Shown here: positions 34,039 to 46,500 of the stretch, piece by piece
How positions within the stretch are numbered: position 1 is the stretch's first letter
Layout of the letters: each line of letters begins with the position of its first letter
Source: Castanea sativa
Lineage: Eukaryota; Streptophyta; Magnoliopsida; Fagales; Fagaceae
Assembly: GCF_040712315.1 (NCBI RefSeq)
Contig: NC_134013.1
Span: 19,379,001 to 19,443,000 of the forward strand
Direction of reading: 5' to 3'
Length of the DNA stretch: 64,000 nucleotides
The notes under the pieces: generated by a model
Told to the model about the DNA's origin: nothing
The model's input: the letters and a program-made list of their open reading frames with translations, nothing else
The model's database searches: none
Position numbers and translations under genes: made by a program

Positions 34039-35627
34039 ACCAAATAAATGACAAAAATGTCCTCCCATATTGAAATTTACTCAATTGCTCCTCCTTATTA
34101 CCTCATTTCCCAATTTGAAACCTAGAATATTTCCTCCTAAAAATCAAAACAATTGATCCACACAACAGGAAGATGAAATTTGGAGGTGAGAACAAATCAG
34201 GCGTGTCAATTCTAGCTACATACAACAAAGGGGATTAGAGGGAGGGGAAAATGAGGTGGTTTTCAAAATTTCATGTGCAGCTTATTCTTCGATCAATATG
34301 TCCAGCAACTTTTTTCTTTCTATTTTTTAGGAAGCTTAAAGGTAATGGCAAATCCATTAATTTGTATCAATACCGGTCCCCACTGGTTCTAGATTTTGTT
34401 TCAATCCTGTGTGGGTCGTAGGTATATTTAAGATTGGGGAGAGGGGAGACAATAAGGGAATGACATTTAAGAGAATTTTGTTGTGGAAGCACATTTTTGT
34501 CATATGCAAAATATGTGATTGACTGAATGTTAAAAGTTAACCTCCAAATAAATGGTGTGATGTTATTTTTAAGGTTTGTCTCAATTTTGGTGGAGTTTAC
34601 AAATTTTTATAGTTTGGAGTGTAAATGGTAAGTACCCCAAAATTTAAGGTTGATATCTAAGATTAACCCTAAAAAAATAAATAAATAAATAAAAAGGAAG
34701 AAGAAGAGGACAAGAGAAGAAGTATGGTACACCTCATTGGGCCAAGCGGCCCAAGCGTTATAATTTAAGCCTGCAGAAACCAAAAGTAAGAAATAAGGTG
34801 ATAAAAATAATAAGTAATAAATTTTTTTTTTTTTTTGAGAAACAAATAATAAGTAATAATACGAAAAGGACTTTCGTATATAAATGATCAGGAGACAATT
34901 CTTAACCAAAAATTCTGCAAATCAAAGATGACTTGAATCCGGAAACGTCATTATCATCATAGTCCAAAGGATTGCACGCTGTGGCCGTTCAAAGTCCAAG
35001 CATAAAAGCTGTAAAACTAAAACTTAAAACTTAAAAATAAAGAAAATATAAATAAATGTGACAATGAGTTTAAACATTAAAAATAAGAAGTAAATTAAAT
35101 AAGCCTATGAACCTTCAACTATATATTTAAAAAATAAAGTAAATAAATAATATTTTTAATGAGTCTACAGCTAAATATAAAATAAATTTTTCAATAAACT
35201 ATATTATAAATAGCAATTTTTTTTTCCTCCCATAAGAATGGAGTAAAATGTGGGTTGGTAAATGTATTATTCACCAAATAAAGATCATGTATAATTTATT
35301 AATAATTTTTTTTTATGTTTTTTCCCTTAAAAGAGAAAGAAGTTGCCTAGTAATACCACTTGAGCCAAGATGCTTGAATGTCTTTGAAATTTTACTTTGC
35401 TAATTCTTGCCCAACCACCACCACCACCCCCCCCCCCCCCCCCCCCCCCCGCGCTGATGCTTGATTGTCTTTGAAATTTTAGTTTTAGTTTCTCTGCTCC
35501 TAATCCAACAAAACAAATAGATGAGCTAATTGATTTTGATGACTTTTTAGTTTATGGGTTTGATTAAAGAATGTTAAAATGAATTGGTTAAGGTTGTATT
35601 TTTTTTATTACAATCAATCAATTTTTC
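34039..35627. other. Non-coding stretch
   Basis: No gene supported. It contains A/T tracts and a 24-bp C homopolymer (35427-35450). Confidence 0.5.
35427..35450. repeat. Poly-C tract, 24 bp
   Basis: Uninterrupted C run preceded by (CCA)n. Runs of this length are prone to assembly and sequencing error. Confidence 0.9.
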
Positions 35628-36290
35628 TAGAGAAGTCACACAACTTTTAGGTTGTATTTGTTTATTAATTTTGCTAATTTCCAATACGGTGGGATCCACT
35701 TGTGTCCTCCGTAACAAATGCATCTGTGCACCCGTTTATGTATGTATTTGCTTAATAACTTTTATTATGCAGTAGAACCCATTTTTATTCCTCTTTAATG
35801 ACTACATTTCGTAGCTGTTTATGTTGCATTACATAAACAGCTACAAAATTTTAGTTCCTATAATTGTATCTTAAGATTTTTTTTTTTTTAATTTCTATTA
35901 AATCCTTGTGGTAGTCTGCTTGAAAGAAAGCTCTAAAACCATTTAAAGGTTGAATTGATAGAAGTGGGGGGAAAATGGGCGAAAAAATGGGCATGTTATA
36001 GTATATTTGCAATATTATTTCCCCATTTTTTATATATAATGTTACAATAGGATTTTAACCCTAAGTTCGCTCCATGAGGATTGCTTTTACCATTAGATCA
36101 AGATACCAATTAGGTTTTAATGTATGTGAGATTCAAACACAAAACCCTTATTTGAAAACAAAAAATCTTACCAGTTAAGCCATTTGAAATCCAAGTAATA
36201 TCTTAGATTTTTTATTTAATAGATAAAAAATTTATATATCATATTTCTTTTAATATTATTGCTAGAGTGAAACTATGTATCTTGCTTAAT

Positions 36291-37246
36291 AATGATTATT
36301 CTTTACCATTAAATTGAGACATCAATTGGATTTTTTTATTACTTATATTGGAATCAATCTTAGGCCCATTACTTGACAACAAAAATCTATACAAGTTGAG
36401 CTCAATAAAATCCATTATTATCTATATATATAATTGGAATAGAACTCTTTCGTGTCCACTTTTATATACTATAAACAAAACCAATAATTTAAATGAAATT
36501 ATTTAACAATACAACAAATTAAGAATATAAACATAAAGGGGTAATTACACATAACACACCTGTGATTTGGGCGAAAATCATTTTGCCTACCCGTGGTTTG
36601 AAAAGTGTCACTTATCCCACCTGAGGTATGTTTCGTTTGTTTTTCGTAACCCACCTCTGTTAAAATCAGGGGTAAATGTGTATTTCTACACCCCTTTTAT
36701 GTCTCTCTCCTCCCAAAAAAAAAAACACTAAAACAAGAGAAAATAAGATCAAAAGATGCTATTTGTAATGATTATTCTTTACCATTAGATTGAGACATCA
36801 ATTGGATTTTTTTATTATTTAGATTGGAATCAATCTTAGGCTCATTAGTTGACAACAAAAATCTATACAAGTTGAGCTCAATAAAACCCATTATTATCTA
36901 TACTATATATATAATTGGGATAGAACTCTTTCGTGTCCACTTTTATATACTATAAACAAAAACCAATAATTTAAATGAAATTATCTAAGAATATAACAAA
37001 TTAAGAATATAAACATAAAGGGGTAATTACACATAACACACCTGTGATTTGGGCGAAAATCACTTTGCCTACCCGTGGTTTGAAAAGTGTCACTTAACTC
37101 ACCTGAGGTATGTTTCGTTTGTTTTCCGTAACTCACCTCTGTTAAAATCAGGTGTAAATATGTATTTCTACACCCCTTTTATGTCTCTCTCCTCCAAAAA
37201 AAAACACTAAACCAAGAGAAAATAAGATCAAAAGATGCTATTTGTA
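36291..37246 (+). repeat. Tandem duplication of about 478 bp across a MULE end
   Basis: Two units (36291-36766 and 36767-37246) each run from ATGATTATTCTTTACCATTA to AAAAGATGCTATTTGTA. Each includes the flank AAACATAAA and the outer part of the MULE left arm, so the left terminus is present twice (36538 and 37020). Confidence 0.85.
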
Positions 37247-37387
37247 AGAATTTAAAAACTTGTCTCAAGAACTCCAATAAATCACAAACTATATTTTTGT
37301 AACACACTCAAAAGAAAATAACACAAAAGGAAAATTTTACTTAACCCATTAACTTATTTTCTTCTCTATACATTAATTTATTCCTCA

Positions 37388-37475
<88 letters not shown>

Positions 37476-38441
37476 GTGTGTGTGTGTTCTATCCATGTCT
37501 CTCTCATCTCTCACACTCCAGTTTAGATTGACGGTAGCTTTGGGTCGTGGTGGCTTGGGTGATGACTATGGAGGAGCACGAGTTGGCTGTGTTGGTTGGG
37601 TATGAGTTTTGAGGAAGAGCACGATGTTGGATTGGGTTTGGGTTTTGAGAAGGAGCATGACGTTGGGTTGGATCTGAGTTTTGCCAAACGTCATCGTAAT
37701 CGACTCTCCCATCTCAGCCAAGTCTATCTCAGTGGCAATGGCAACGGCAAAGGCGATGGCGAAAGCTGAAAGACTAACGACGATGGCTTGAAGATTGGTC
37801 GTTTCTAGGTTTATATCGCATGGGTCTTGGGTTTAGATTGATGTTTCTGTGGTTTCTTAGTTTGATCGATGGTTATATCGTGTGGGTTGTGGGTCTTGGG
37901 TTTGATTGATGTTTCAGGGTTTTGAAAATTGGTCTTAGGTCGTGGTGTTTGATTAGCAGTGGTGGCTGGTGATTCGGCGGTGGGTTTGGCAGTGGCAATG
38001 GGTGTGGATCTTAGTGGTTGTGGCTGGTGATTTATGGGTTGTTATGGTTCAGTGGTGGTGGCCAATGTTGTGGTTTTTTTTTTTTTTCCCCCTGATTCTG
38101 TGGTGTTTCAGTGGTAGTGGTGGTGATGGCTTTGGTGGGTTTTTCATGTTCTGTTGTATTTTGGGTATGTTCTTCATGTTCAAAATTTGTGTTAATGGAG
38201 AGAGAGACAAATACCACTTTTTAATCTTGTTTCTCTTGATTTTTGTTCTATTTTTTTTGTTTTGGGAGGAGAGAGACATAAAATTTGAGCAAAAATACAT
38301 ATTTACCCCTGATTTTAACAGAGGTGAGTTACGAAAAACAAACAGAACATACCTGTGGTGGGTTAAGTGACACTTTTCAAATTACGGGTAGACAAAGTGA
38401 TTTTTGCCCAAACCACAAGTAGGTTCTGTGTAATTACCCCA
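37020..38441. mobile_element. Mutator-like (MULE) non-autonomous element, 1.4 kb
   Basis: Long terminal inverted repeats of about 190 bp (GGGGTAATTACACA at the left; inverse ending GTGTAATTACCCC at the right) with a perfect 9-bp target duplication AAACATAAA (37011-37019 and 38442-38450). The interior is a long (CT)n and a G/T-rich segment with repeated GGGTTTGGGTTTTG and GGTGGTGG words. No transposase is visible. The empty site is at 53101-53109 in copy B (AAACGTAAA). Confidence 0.85.
37390..37473. repeat. (CT)n microsatellite, about 84 bp
   Basis: About 42 uninterrupted CT units inside the MULE-like element, followed by (GT)4-5. Confidence 0.95.
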
Positions 38442-38568
38442 AACATAAATTAAGAAATTAATATTTCAAATTCCTTAAATTTTAGAATAATAAAATAAAT
38501 TAAGGATATAAAGATAAATTTATAAATTTATAATTCAAGCTTCAAAGATTATGACACATTATATATTA

Positions 38569-39281
38569 TGTAGGGTACTAGAATTCCGAGTAAGACAGTT
38601 ACGCCACGTGTCATAGCATGGCCGAGAAGGGAAGTTACTACGCCGAGGAGTCCACATCCTTGAGTTCTATGATCACGTCATCAACAAGTCATCAAAGGAG
38701 GCCTTACTGTGTGGAGAGAGCTTTGGGATGGGGACTAGCACTGATGTGATTGAAAAACTAGAGGCTGCCACCATATTCAATGCATCCGACCAAACCTCCT
38801 GACCGCATTTATGTGGAAAAAACCATTGAACAGTGCTGCCTTGGTTGCCGCATCTCACAGGGGTACAGGTAAGACAATTGATGGGACTAGCACTTGAGTG
38901 GTGGCCTACGTGATCAACAAATGGAAGGCCATGATCATCTAAAAGGGTCTATATAAGGTAGAAGGTCCCTTAGAGAGAGGGGATCAGAAAAATAGCAGAG
39001 AAAAACACTGTAGTACGAATAGAAGAAATTGTAAACATGTTTGATAGTGATATATTGAAGAACAAAACCTCCTCAGACTTATCCGAGGAGAATTATCTTC
39101 TCAATACTATGATTGCCTTCTATTTTTCCTTATTTCTTTGATTTTCTTGCCTATGGTAAGCGCTATCTCACCCATGAAAGCCTAGTTTTGGAGCCCATTC
39201 TTTAACAAATTCATTGTGTTGGGCTATTTGGACCTGGGTCCTTCAGTTGTTTGGGCCCAATAGTCAAATCCAGTCCTTACA
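38569..39281 (+). mobile_element. Solo LTR (713 bp) with empty paralogous site
   Basis: Begins TGTAGGGTACTAG and ends AGTCCTTACA. The perfect 5-bp target duplication TATTA is at 38564-38568 and 39282-39286. The matching point in copy B (about 53216-53240) reads straight through without it. Orientation is inferred from the plant-like U3/R order and is uncertain. Confidence 0.88.
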
Positions 39282-40879
39282 TATTATATTTTTAATCAAA
39301 TATAATTTAAGTCTCTAATCATACTCATGTGAAGGGGCTAGTATTTATTATGAAAATATAAATTTATATTTATTATTTTATTTTATTTTATGCTTTTTGT
39401 CAATATCTATTAAGTTAAATTATATACTACTAATTCAATCTTGTCCTCTCAAAAAAAAACCAAAAACCAAAAAACAAAATTAAAATAAAATAATCAATCT
39501 CTTGGGAGTTAGGACTATCAAGAGGTTTTGTGTGTAGAAATAAGAAATGTTGGGCTCAATGAGCTGGATAAAAACCCAAATCAACTTTACTGCGCCATGC
39601 TTCCCCTGGCTACCCAAACCTTAAATGACTCCTCCATGGATCTGTATAGGACTTTGAGAACGGCCTAGCTACTATTGATTCTAAGGTACATCTAACATTA
39701 ATGTTTTACTAACCGTGGGTAACTCATATGGTCATAGCCCAAGTGATAAAGCTTTTTGGCTTCATAATTTTAAGGTTATAAAGTGCAAACTTCATTTCTA
39801 AATTTGGGAGTTTTTGAATTTTATGCTTTTTATTTTCAGAATCTGAATTTTACCTCCTAAATTAAGTTATATTTCATTTGTATCAACAATCTCTTTATCC
39901 ATATTTTTCATTAAATGCCATATAAGTTTGTTACATTTGTTTAGTTTGTCCAATAAAATGATGTCACATTATTTTTGTAGCCTAGAAAAAATTTAAAATA
40001 TTTAAAACAAAATCAATCTTGTTTACATCATAGACTAAATTTTAAGGGAGAGGACATTCTAGTTTGACCCCTTATTCCCCTCTATGGCTCTATGCTCTGC
40101 CCCTCTTCCTCCCGTTCCAAAAGAAAAGAGAGTAGATGGAAATTGGGGGAAGGAAATGAGAGAGGAAAATGTAATTTTCTATTGTTTGGTTAGAGTGAAA
40201 AGAGAGAAAAAAAAAATAGGATGGGTGGAGTCCACCCAAACCCATAATTTATTTTCCTTCCAAATTGCAGAAAAAATTATTGAGAAAGAAAATACAAAAT
40301 TTTCACTACTTTTTCATATTTCTACTTTTAATAATAAGGATGTAAAAGTATTTTACTTCTTACATTTCCAATTTTCCATCTTTTCTATCAAACACATGGT
40401 AGAAAACATAAATATTTTATATCCTCCTATTTTTACATCTTTCCAACCAAAGAGAGCCTAAAGATTGAATTGTTATTTTCTTGACTCTTTAAGTGAGGGG
40501 AAGAGTCTTCCAATTGTATCTCAAACCTTTGGATTGGGAATCAAACAAACATATAGAATCCAAAAACATTTTTTTCTTTCAACTAAAAAAGAGATGGGCA
40601 CATCGTTGTTTTTCCGAAGATGATGGTTTATAAATTATAACCCATAACTGACCTTCTTGGGCTGCCACAGGCCCACAGTCCCAATCCATATTACCAAACT
40701 CTTTCTTCTTTCATTTATTTTAAAATTATTCATTCCAAAAACTCTTATAAAAGATAACAAACTAAATTGATATTCATATCATAAAATTGTAAATCATATA
40801 AGAAACCTAGCTTAACCGAATTATAATCCTAAAAAACTAGTTACTTAACCTACAATTATATAGGCTTCTATAATATTGA

Positions 40880-40888
40880 CTTGTTTGG

Positions 40889-40922
<34 letters not shown>

Positions 40923-40997
40923 TAAAGCTGAATTGGCCAAAAATTACCTAATTTTCGGTCAACTCTACTCTATTACCCCTCCCTCAATCCAAACAAG
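40880..40997. mobile_element. Small MITE, 118 bp
   Basis: Perfect 15-bp terminal inverted repeats CTTGTTTGGATTGAG, with a (GA)n run inside the left end. Copy B lacks it at the matching point. No clear target duplication. Confidence 0.6.
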
Positions 40998-41300
40998 CCA
41001 TAAGTGATACAAGATTGTGCCCAAATAAATCAAACAGACCCCCCACACTACCTCCTTCACCACTTTTTATTTATTTTTAAGTAGATATGACAAAATTTTA
41101 ACCTATGACGTCTACTCAATAATAATTGCTCTTATAATCAAACTAAGACATTAATTGATTTTTTATATAAGTAGAGTTCAAACTTCAAATTTCTTATTCA
41201 ACAATAAGAAACTTTAACAGTTGAGCTAAGTAAAACTCACAGGCATCGCTCTTTCACCATTTTTATAGGTCATTTTTCTCTCACATTATTCAGGTTTTTT

Positions 41301-43103
41301 CTTTGATATTTATTATATTTTACACTACATTTTATGGTGGTGTTATTTCTCTCCTCTTTTATAAAGATTCAAATTCAAGACACTATCAATATTATTTATT
41401 TATATTTTGAAGAGCACTATGAATGAGTTTTGTGAGATACAGAATTTGTCCGCTCATTTGAAAAAGCTAGATATTAATTTAACTGTATGACCATCCATAT
41501 TTCTCACTCAAATCCTTAAACGTTGCACCATTGTTCTTCTTCTTCTTCTTTTCTTTTTCTTTTTTTTTTCTTTTTTACCAATACTACAGGTGTAATGGGA
41601 AGAGATGGAAAAAGACAATGTTAGTAATTTAATTGGCACACAGGTAGTGGTATTGGCAGAAAATACAAATAGTTCTTTCCCTTAATCACCCATTTAATAT
41701 GCTTTGCACAAAATTTTATTATTATTATTATTTTTTTTTTTTTTTGGTGGGGGTGGGGGTACCAAGTAAACATGAAGAAGTATGGATTACTAGAGTTCAT
41801 TGCTTCATTCCAAGTGTCGAGGACGAGGAGGTTCTGCTTTGGAAGAAAAGCTTAAGGAATCGACATTCTTGTTTGTTTGCATTAATCAGATATGACTTAC
41901 TCCTTTGTGACTAAGAAATACGAGAGATACAGGTATCCTCACATCAACGACTTAGTGGTATTGCGACAGTCTGAACCTAATATGAATTGGTTGGGTCTGA
42001 GTTAAATATGATGACCTAAATATAATTCCAAACGTTTTTGGTCCGAGTTAGCTGTTAGGTATAAATAGGTTGATATATAGTGCTTCATTCTAACGTAATT
42101 GTTTAGCCACTAAATTTATAAGAAAATTGAATTCTAATCCTGCTTACACTAAAAGGAAATTCAGTAATAGTAAAGAGTTGTCACCATAAAAAATATAAAA
42201 AATATAAAAAAATCTTATATATTTAAAACCCTATACTTTTGGGAAAAAACTAGATATATGTGTGTGTGGTTCTCAAAAAAAAAAAAAAAAACTCAGTGTT
42301 GTTGAGTTGTCCCACGTCGGTAAGGTGTGATATTAAGAAGGGGTTTATCACTTGCTCCACGACACTAACTACCGCATACAGTTTTAGTGTTGGCGTATAA
42401 ATGTATTCCTTATCTCATCTCTCTTCCCCTATGTATATATGTGTGTGTGCGCGCGTGTGTGGTTCTCAAAAAATATATATATATATATATATTATTGATA
42501 TTTTGGTAGGATTGTAAAAAGTTGTCACCGTAGAGAAATCATATATATTTGGTCTAGTGTCATAATTTTCTTTTTCCTTTTTTATTTAAATTTTGGATAA
42601 GTTTGCTCTAGTAGTAAAAGAGTACATTATTTTATAGGTAATTTAAGTGGAGTTGGAGATATATTTTTATCGAATTGTCCTCAAGCTTTTTCTTATTAAA
42701 CATCTATATAATCTATATTTCTATCTATATAATAACTAATCTATATATCTATATAATCTATATATAATAACTAATAGCCGAAACGTTTGACTTTTTGTTA
42801 ATCTTATCTCATTGTGCCATGTGGCTACACAAACTAATGCCACGTCTACGTTTAAAAACACAAAACATTATGCCTTTTAGGATTAGGATTAGGATTTTAA
42901 CTTACGGTTTACTTCAATTCGTTTCGCAACATCTTTTAAGTTTTAACTATATAAATAACATGTATATAATAACAACACAATTACAGATTCCTTTTTTTTT
43001 TTTAATGAACAATTACTCATTCCTTAAAAAAAAAAATTAAAAAAAAAAAAAAAAAAAAAACTGCATTTTTTATCACCCATTGACCCAATTTGATCCCTAT
43101 AAT
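41301..43103. other. Non-coding stretch with an insertion flanked by direct repeats
   Basis: No gene supported. At about 42281-42450 a segment with TGTTGAGTTGTCCCACGTCG lies between two copies of GTGTGTGGTTCTCAAAA (42262-42280 and 42452-42471), suggesting a small LTR-type or TRIM-like insertion. An (AT)n run is at 42473-42491. Confidence 0.45.
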
Positions 43104-43122
43104 AAAAACTGCCTAGGAAGGT

Positions 43123-43503
43123 AACCTGGATGCAGTTGGAGTGAAATTGGACTCTTCTTACTCTATCAAGCCCCACGTGGATCAGAATAAACTCACACCA
43201 AATCAGGTTTGTCACTTATCTGCAAATGTGTGTGGGCCAAACTTACATAATTTTGATGTGGGCTTTTCTGGGAATAAGTCTAAGCTACGTTCTTGGACTA
43301 GAAAAGGTGTAAGGCCAAAAAACACTAATTTAAAGCACTCGATGGTTGAGTCTGGTACAAAAAGAAAATACCCAAGCATAGGCTCTGCTGAACGCATGGA
43401 TAAGAAGATTAAGTTAGAGGAAGAGACTAGGCAGCTTGGTGTTCCCATGGCAACAAAGTTTGGATCGGCGGAGGTTGCTCAGCAACCCCGCCGAGAGCAA
43501 TGA
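43123..43503 (+). pseudogene. LINE ORF1, C-terminal remainder
   Basis: Open frame from the truncated 5' end to a TGA at 43501-43503. It is Lys/Arg-rich and low in recognisable domains; the zinc-knuckle part expected upstream in plant L1 ORF1 is missing through truncation. Its stop overlaps the ORF2 ATG as ATGA (43500-43503), a compact arrangement typical of coupled ORF1/ORF2. It would have been the RNA-binding partner of ORF2. Confidence 0.65.
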
Positions 43504-46500
43504 ATCTTATAAGTTGGAACTGTCGATGACTTGGGAACCTCCAAACAGTTAATGCTTTGAAGGCACTTATTAGGATAAAGAAGCCCAAAATAGTATTCCT
43601 TATGGAGACCAAATTAGATAGGAAGTGGATGGAAAATATTCGTGATCAGTGTGGTTTTAAACATGGTATTATTGTGCCTAGTATACATAGGAGTGGGGGT
43701 TTGGTGTTATTTTGGAAAGATGATATTAAGGTTAATTTGTTGAAGTACTCCTTATCCAATATTGATGTTGAAGTGTTTGGTGGTGAGGGTAGTGTCTGGT
43801 GGCATCTTACTGGTTTTTATGGGAATCCTATAACAGCAAAGAGGATGGAATCATGGAGCCTCCTTAAACACTTAAGTGGTCTTTCCCAACTGCCTTGGCT
43901 AATGATTGGCGATTTTAATGAGATCAAGAATCTGTCTAAAAAGGAAGGTGGTGCAGGCAGACCTACTCAGCTGATGCAGAGATTGTTGACACTGTAAATT
44001 GATGTGGTTTAAGAGATTTGGGCTTTATTGGACCTAAATTCACTTGGCTCTATCAGCAGAAAGATGGTCTTCAGATTCGGGAAAGGCTTGACAGAGGCTT
44101 GGCTACTATAGATTGGTTAGATAAATTTCCGTTAGCAAAACTTTATCATAGAACGTCCTCTACATGAGATCATTGCCCTATCTCCCTACGGTTGGAGGAG
44201 CAGAAGAAATTCAAGCGTCTTGGGAAACACTTTCAGTTCGAAGCAATGTGGTTAAAAAAGTCTAGCTGTGAAGCCATTGTTAATTCAGCATGGGAAGAGG
44301 GAGTTACTTCGAATACTATTTTTCCTATTATGCAATGTCTGGATAATTGCCGTATGAAATTAGATGCCTGGAATAAAAATGTGTTTGGTCATGTGGGGCA
44401 CAATTTGGATAGACTTCAAAAACGTCTACAGTGGTTGGAATTACAAAGTGCTACACCTGAGATTATTGCTTCTATGAGGGAGACTAGAGTGGAACTAAAT
44501 TGTTGGAGAGACAAAGCAGAATCAATGTGGCATCAGAGGTCTAGAATCAGCTGGCTTCAATCAGGAGATAAGAATACAAGTTTTTTTTCACTCTAAGGCA
44601 TCTTCACGGTTTCAAACAAATTTTATTCAAGGGCTTATGGATTAGAATGACACTTGGGTTGAAGATCAAAGGGATGTGGAGAATGTGGTTATCAGATACT
44701 ATTCAGACTTGTTTAAATCATCCTGCCCAATGGAGTTTGAAGAAATTTTATCTGCGGTTCAGCCTAAAGTTAATCCTTCTATGAATCAGAAACTTACATG
44801 TGACTTCCAAGAGAGTGAGGTATGTAAAGCTTTAAAACAGATGTATACTCTGAAATCTCCTGGACCAGATGGGATGCCCCCTTTATTCTTCCAGCATTTT
44901 TGGCCTACTGTTGGGCAAGTTGTTACTAAAACAGTTTTGGATTTTTTTAATTTTGGTATTTGTCCTCCAAAATTTAATGATACCCAAATTGTGCTAATAC
45001 CAAAAATTAAAAACCCTATGAGTGTTATGGATTATCGACCCATAAGCCTGTGCAATGTTGTCTATAAGCTAGCTTCAAAAAATTTGTCTAATAGACTTAA
45101 AAAAATCTTGCCATCTATTATTAGTGATTGTCAAAGTGCTTTTGTGCAAGGACGATTAATTACTGACAGTGTATTGGTGGCTTTTGAGACAATGCATCAC
45201 ATTAGTCAAAAGAAGAGTGGGCAACTTGGTGAGATGGCACTCAAATTATATATGAGTAAGGCTTATGATAGGGTAGAATGGGCTTTTTTGGACAAAATGA
45301 TGGAACGGTTGGGTTTTAATTCAAGTGGCGTGATCTCATGATGCAATGTATTTCTACTATTACTTATTCTGTCCGTATAAATGGTGTTTCATGTGGGTGT
45401 ATTGTTCCAGCTAGAGGGTTGCGTCAAGGAGACCCCTTGTCTCCTTATTTATTCTTAATTTGTGCTGAGAGTTTATCTGCTCTAATCAAACAGTCTATGC
45501 AGTGTGGGAATATGGAGGGAGTTGCAGTGTGTCGAGGGGCCCTAGTATTTCACATCTATTTTTTGCTGATGATAGTCTTATTTTCTGTATAGCCAGTTTG
45601 GAAGAATGTGACTCCTTGCAGCGAATTCTTAAAGTGTATGAAGAGGCTTTGGGTCAACAAATGAATAGGGCTAAAACTTCTCTCTTTTTTAGTCAAAACA
45701 CAAGGGATGGAGTTAAAGAGGAGATTAAAACAAGATTTGGTGCCCAAATCATTCGTCAACATGAGAAGTATCTTGGTCTCCCTTCTTTGGTTGGTAGAAA
45801 CGAAAAAAACTCCTTTAATGATATCAAAGAAAAATTAGAGAAGAAATTAGCTGGTTGGAAAGAGAAGTTGCTTTCTAAAGCAGGTAAGGAGGTGTTGATT
45901 AAGGCTGTGGCTCAGGCCATCCCAACTTATTCCATGAGTTGTTTTAAAATTCTTGATTCCCTTTGTGATGAACTGACTAGTATGGTAAGGAATTTTTGGT
46001 GGGGGAAAAAAAAGGATGAACAGAAAAATGGCTTGGTTAAGTAGGGATAAAATGTGTGTTCCTAAAGCTTGTGGAGGAATGAGTTTTAAACATTTGAAAC
46101 ATTTTAATTTGGCACTCTTAGCAAAGCAGGGTTGGTGGCTTCAAGTTGGTCATAACTCCCTAGTCTATCAAGTCTTCAAGGCAAAATATTTTCTGGATTG
46201 TGACTTTGTGCATGCATCTATAGGGAGAAAACCATCATTTGTTTGGCGAAGTTTAATGGCTGCTCAAAAGATTGTTCAGAAAGGGTTATGCTGGCGTGTG
46301 GGAAATGGTAGAAATATCAAGATTTGGGAGGATAGTTGGGTACCCAGCTCCTCTATACATAAGATAATTTCGCCAAGAGGTTCGTTTCCTTTGATCTCTA
46401 GAGTCAGTGATTTAATTGATGCAGACCAGAAATGCTGGAATCTGAATAAGTTGAATAGAATTTTCCTTCCTTTTGAAGCTGATGAGATTGCAAGCATTCC

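Larger units (their letters stand above)
35628..41300 (+). repeat. Segmental duplication, copy A
   Basis: Directly repeated at about 51190-56665. Collinear anchors include CACACAACTTT (35637/51202), TTTGCTAATTTCCAATAC (35672/51240), AGAAAGCTCTAAAACCATTT (35926/51555), AGTTGAGCTCAATAAAA (36395/52966), CTTGGGAGTTAGGACTATCA (39501/53453), AAAAGATAACAAACTAAATT (40747/56125) and CTACCTCCTTCACCAC (41049/56429). It contains a MULE-like insertion and a solo LTR that copy B lacks. It also carries tRNA-related interspersed sequence in reverse orientation (for example 41095-41245, TTGAGCTAAG with a reversed B-box GAGTTCAAAC). Confidence 0.85.

Noticed and set aside
37969..38370. 133-aa Trp/Val-rich open frame
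   Set aside because: It lies inside the MULE-like cargo and right TIR, is low-complexity, and extends into the inverted repeat.
41095..41245. tRNA-like A/B boxes in reverse orientation
   Set aside because: No cloverleaf or anticodon arm can be formed; it recurs in both duplication copies as an interspersed SINE-related repeat, so it is not a tRNA gene.
43141..43503. Independent small gene before the LINE
   Set aside because: It lies within the LINE target duplications and overlaps ORF2 by ATGA, so it is the ORF1 remainder.
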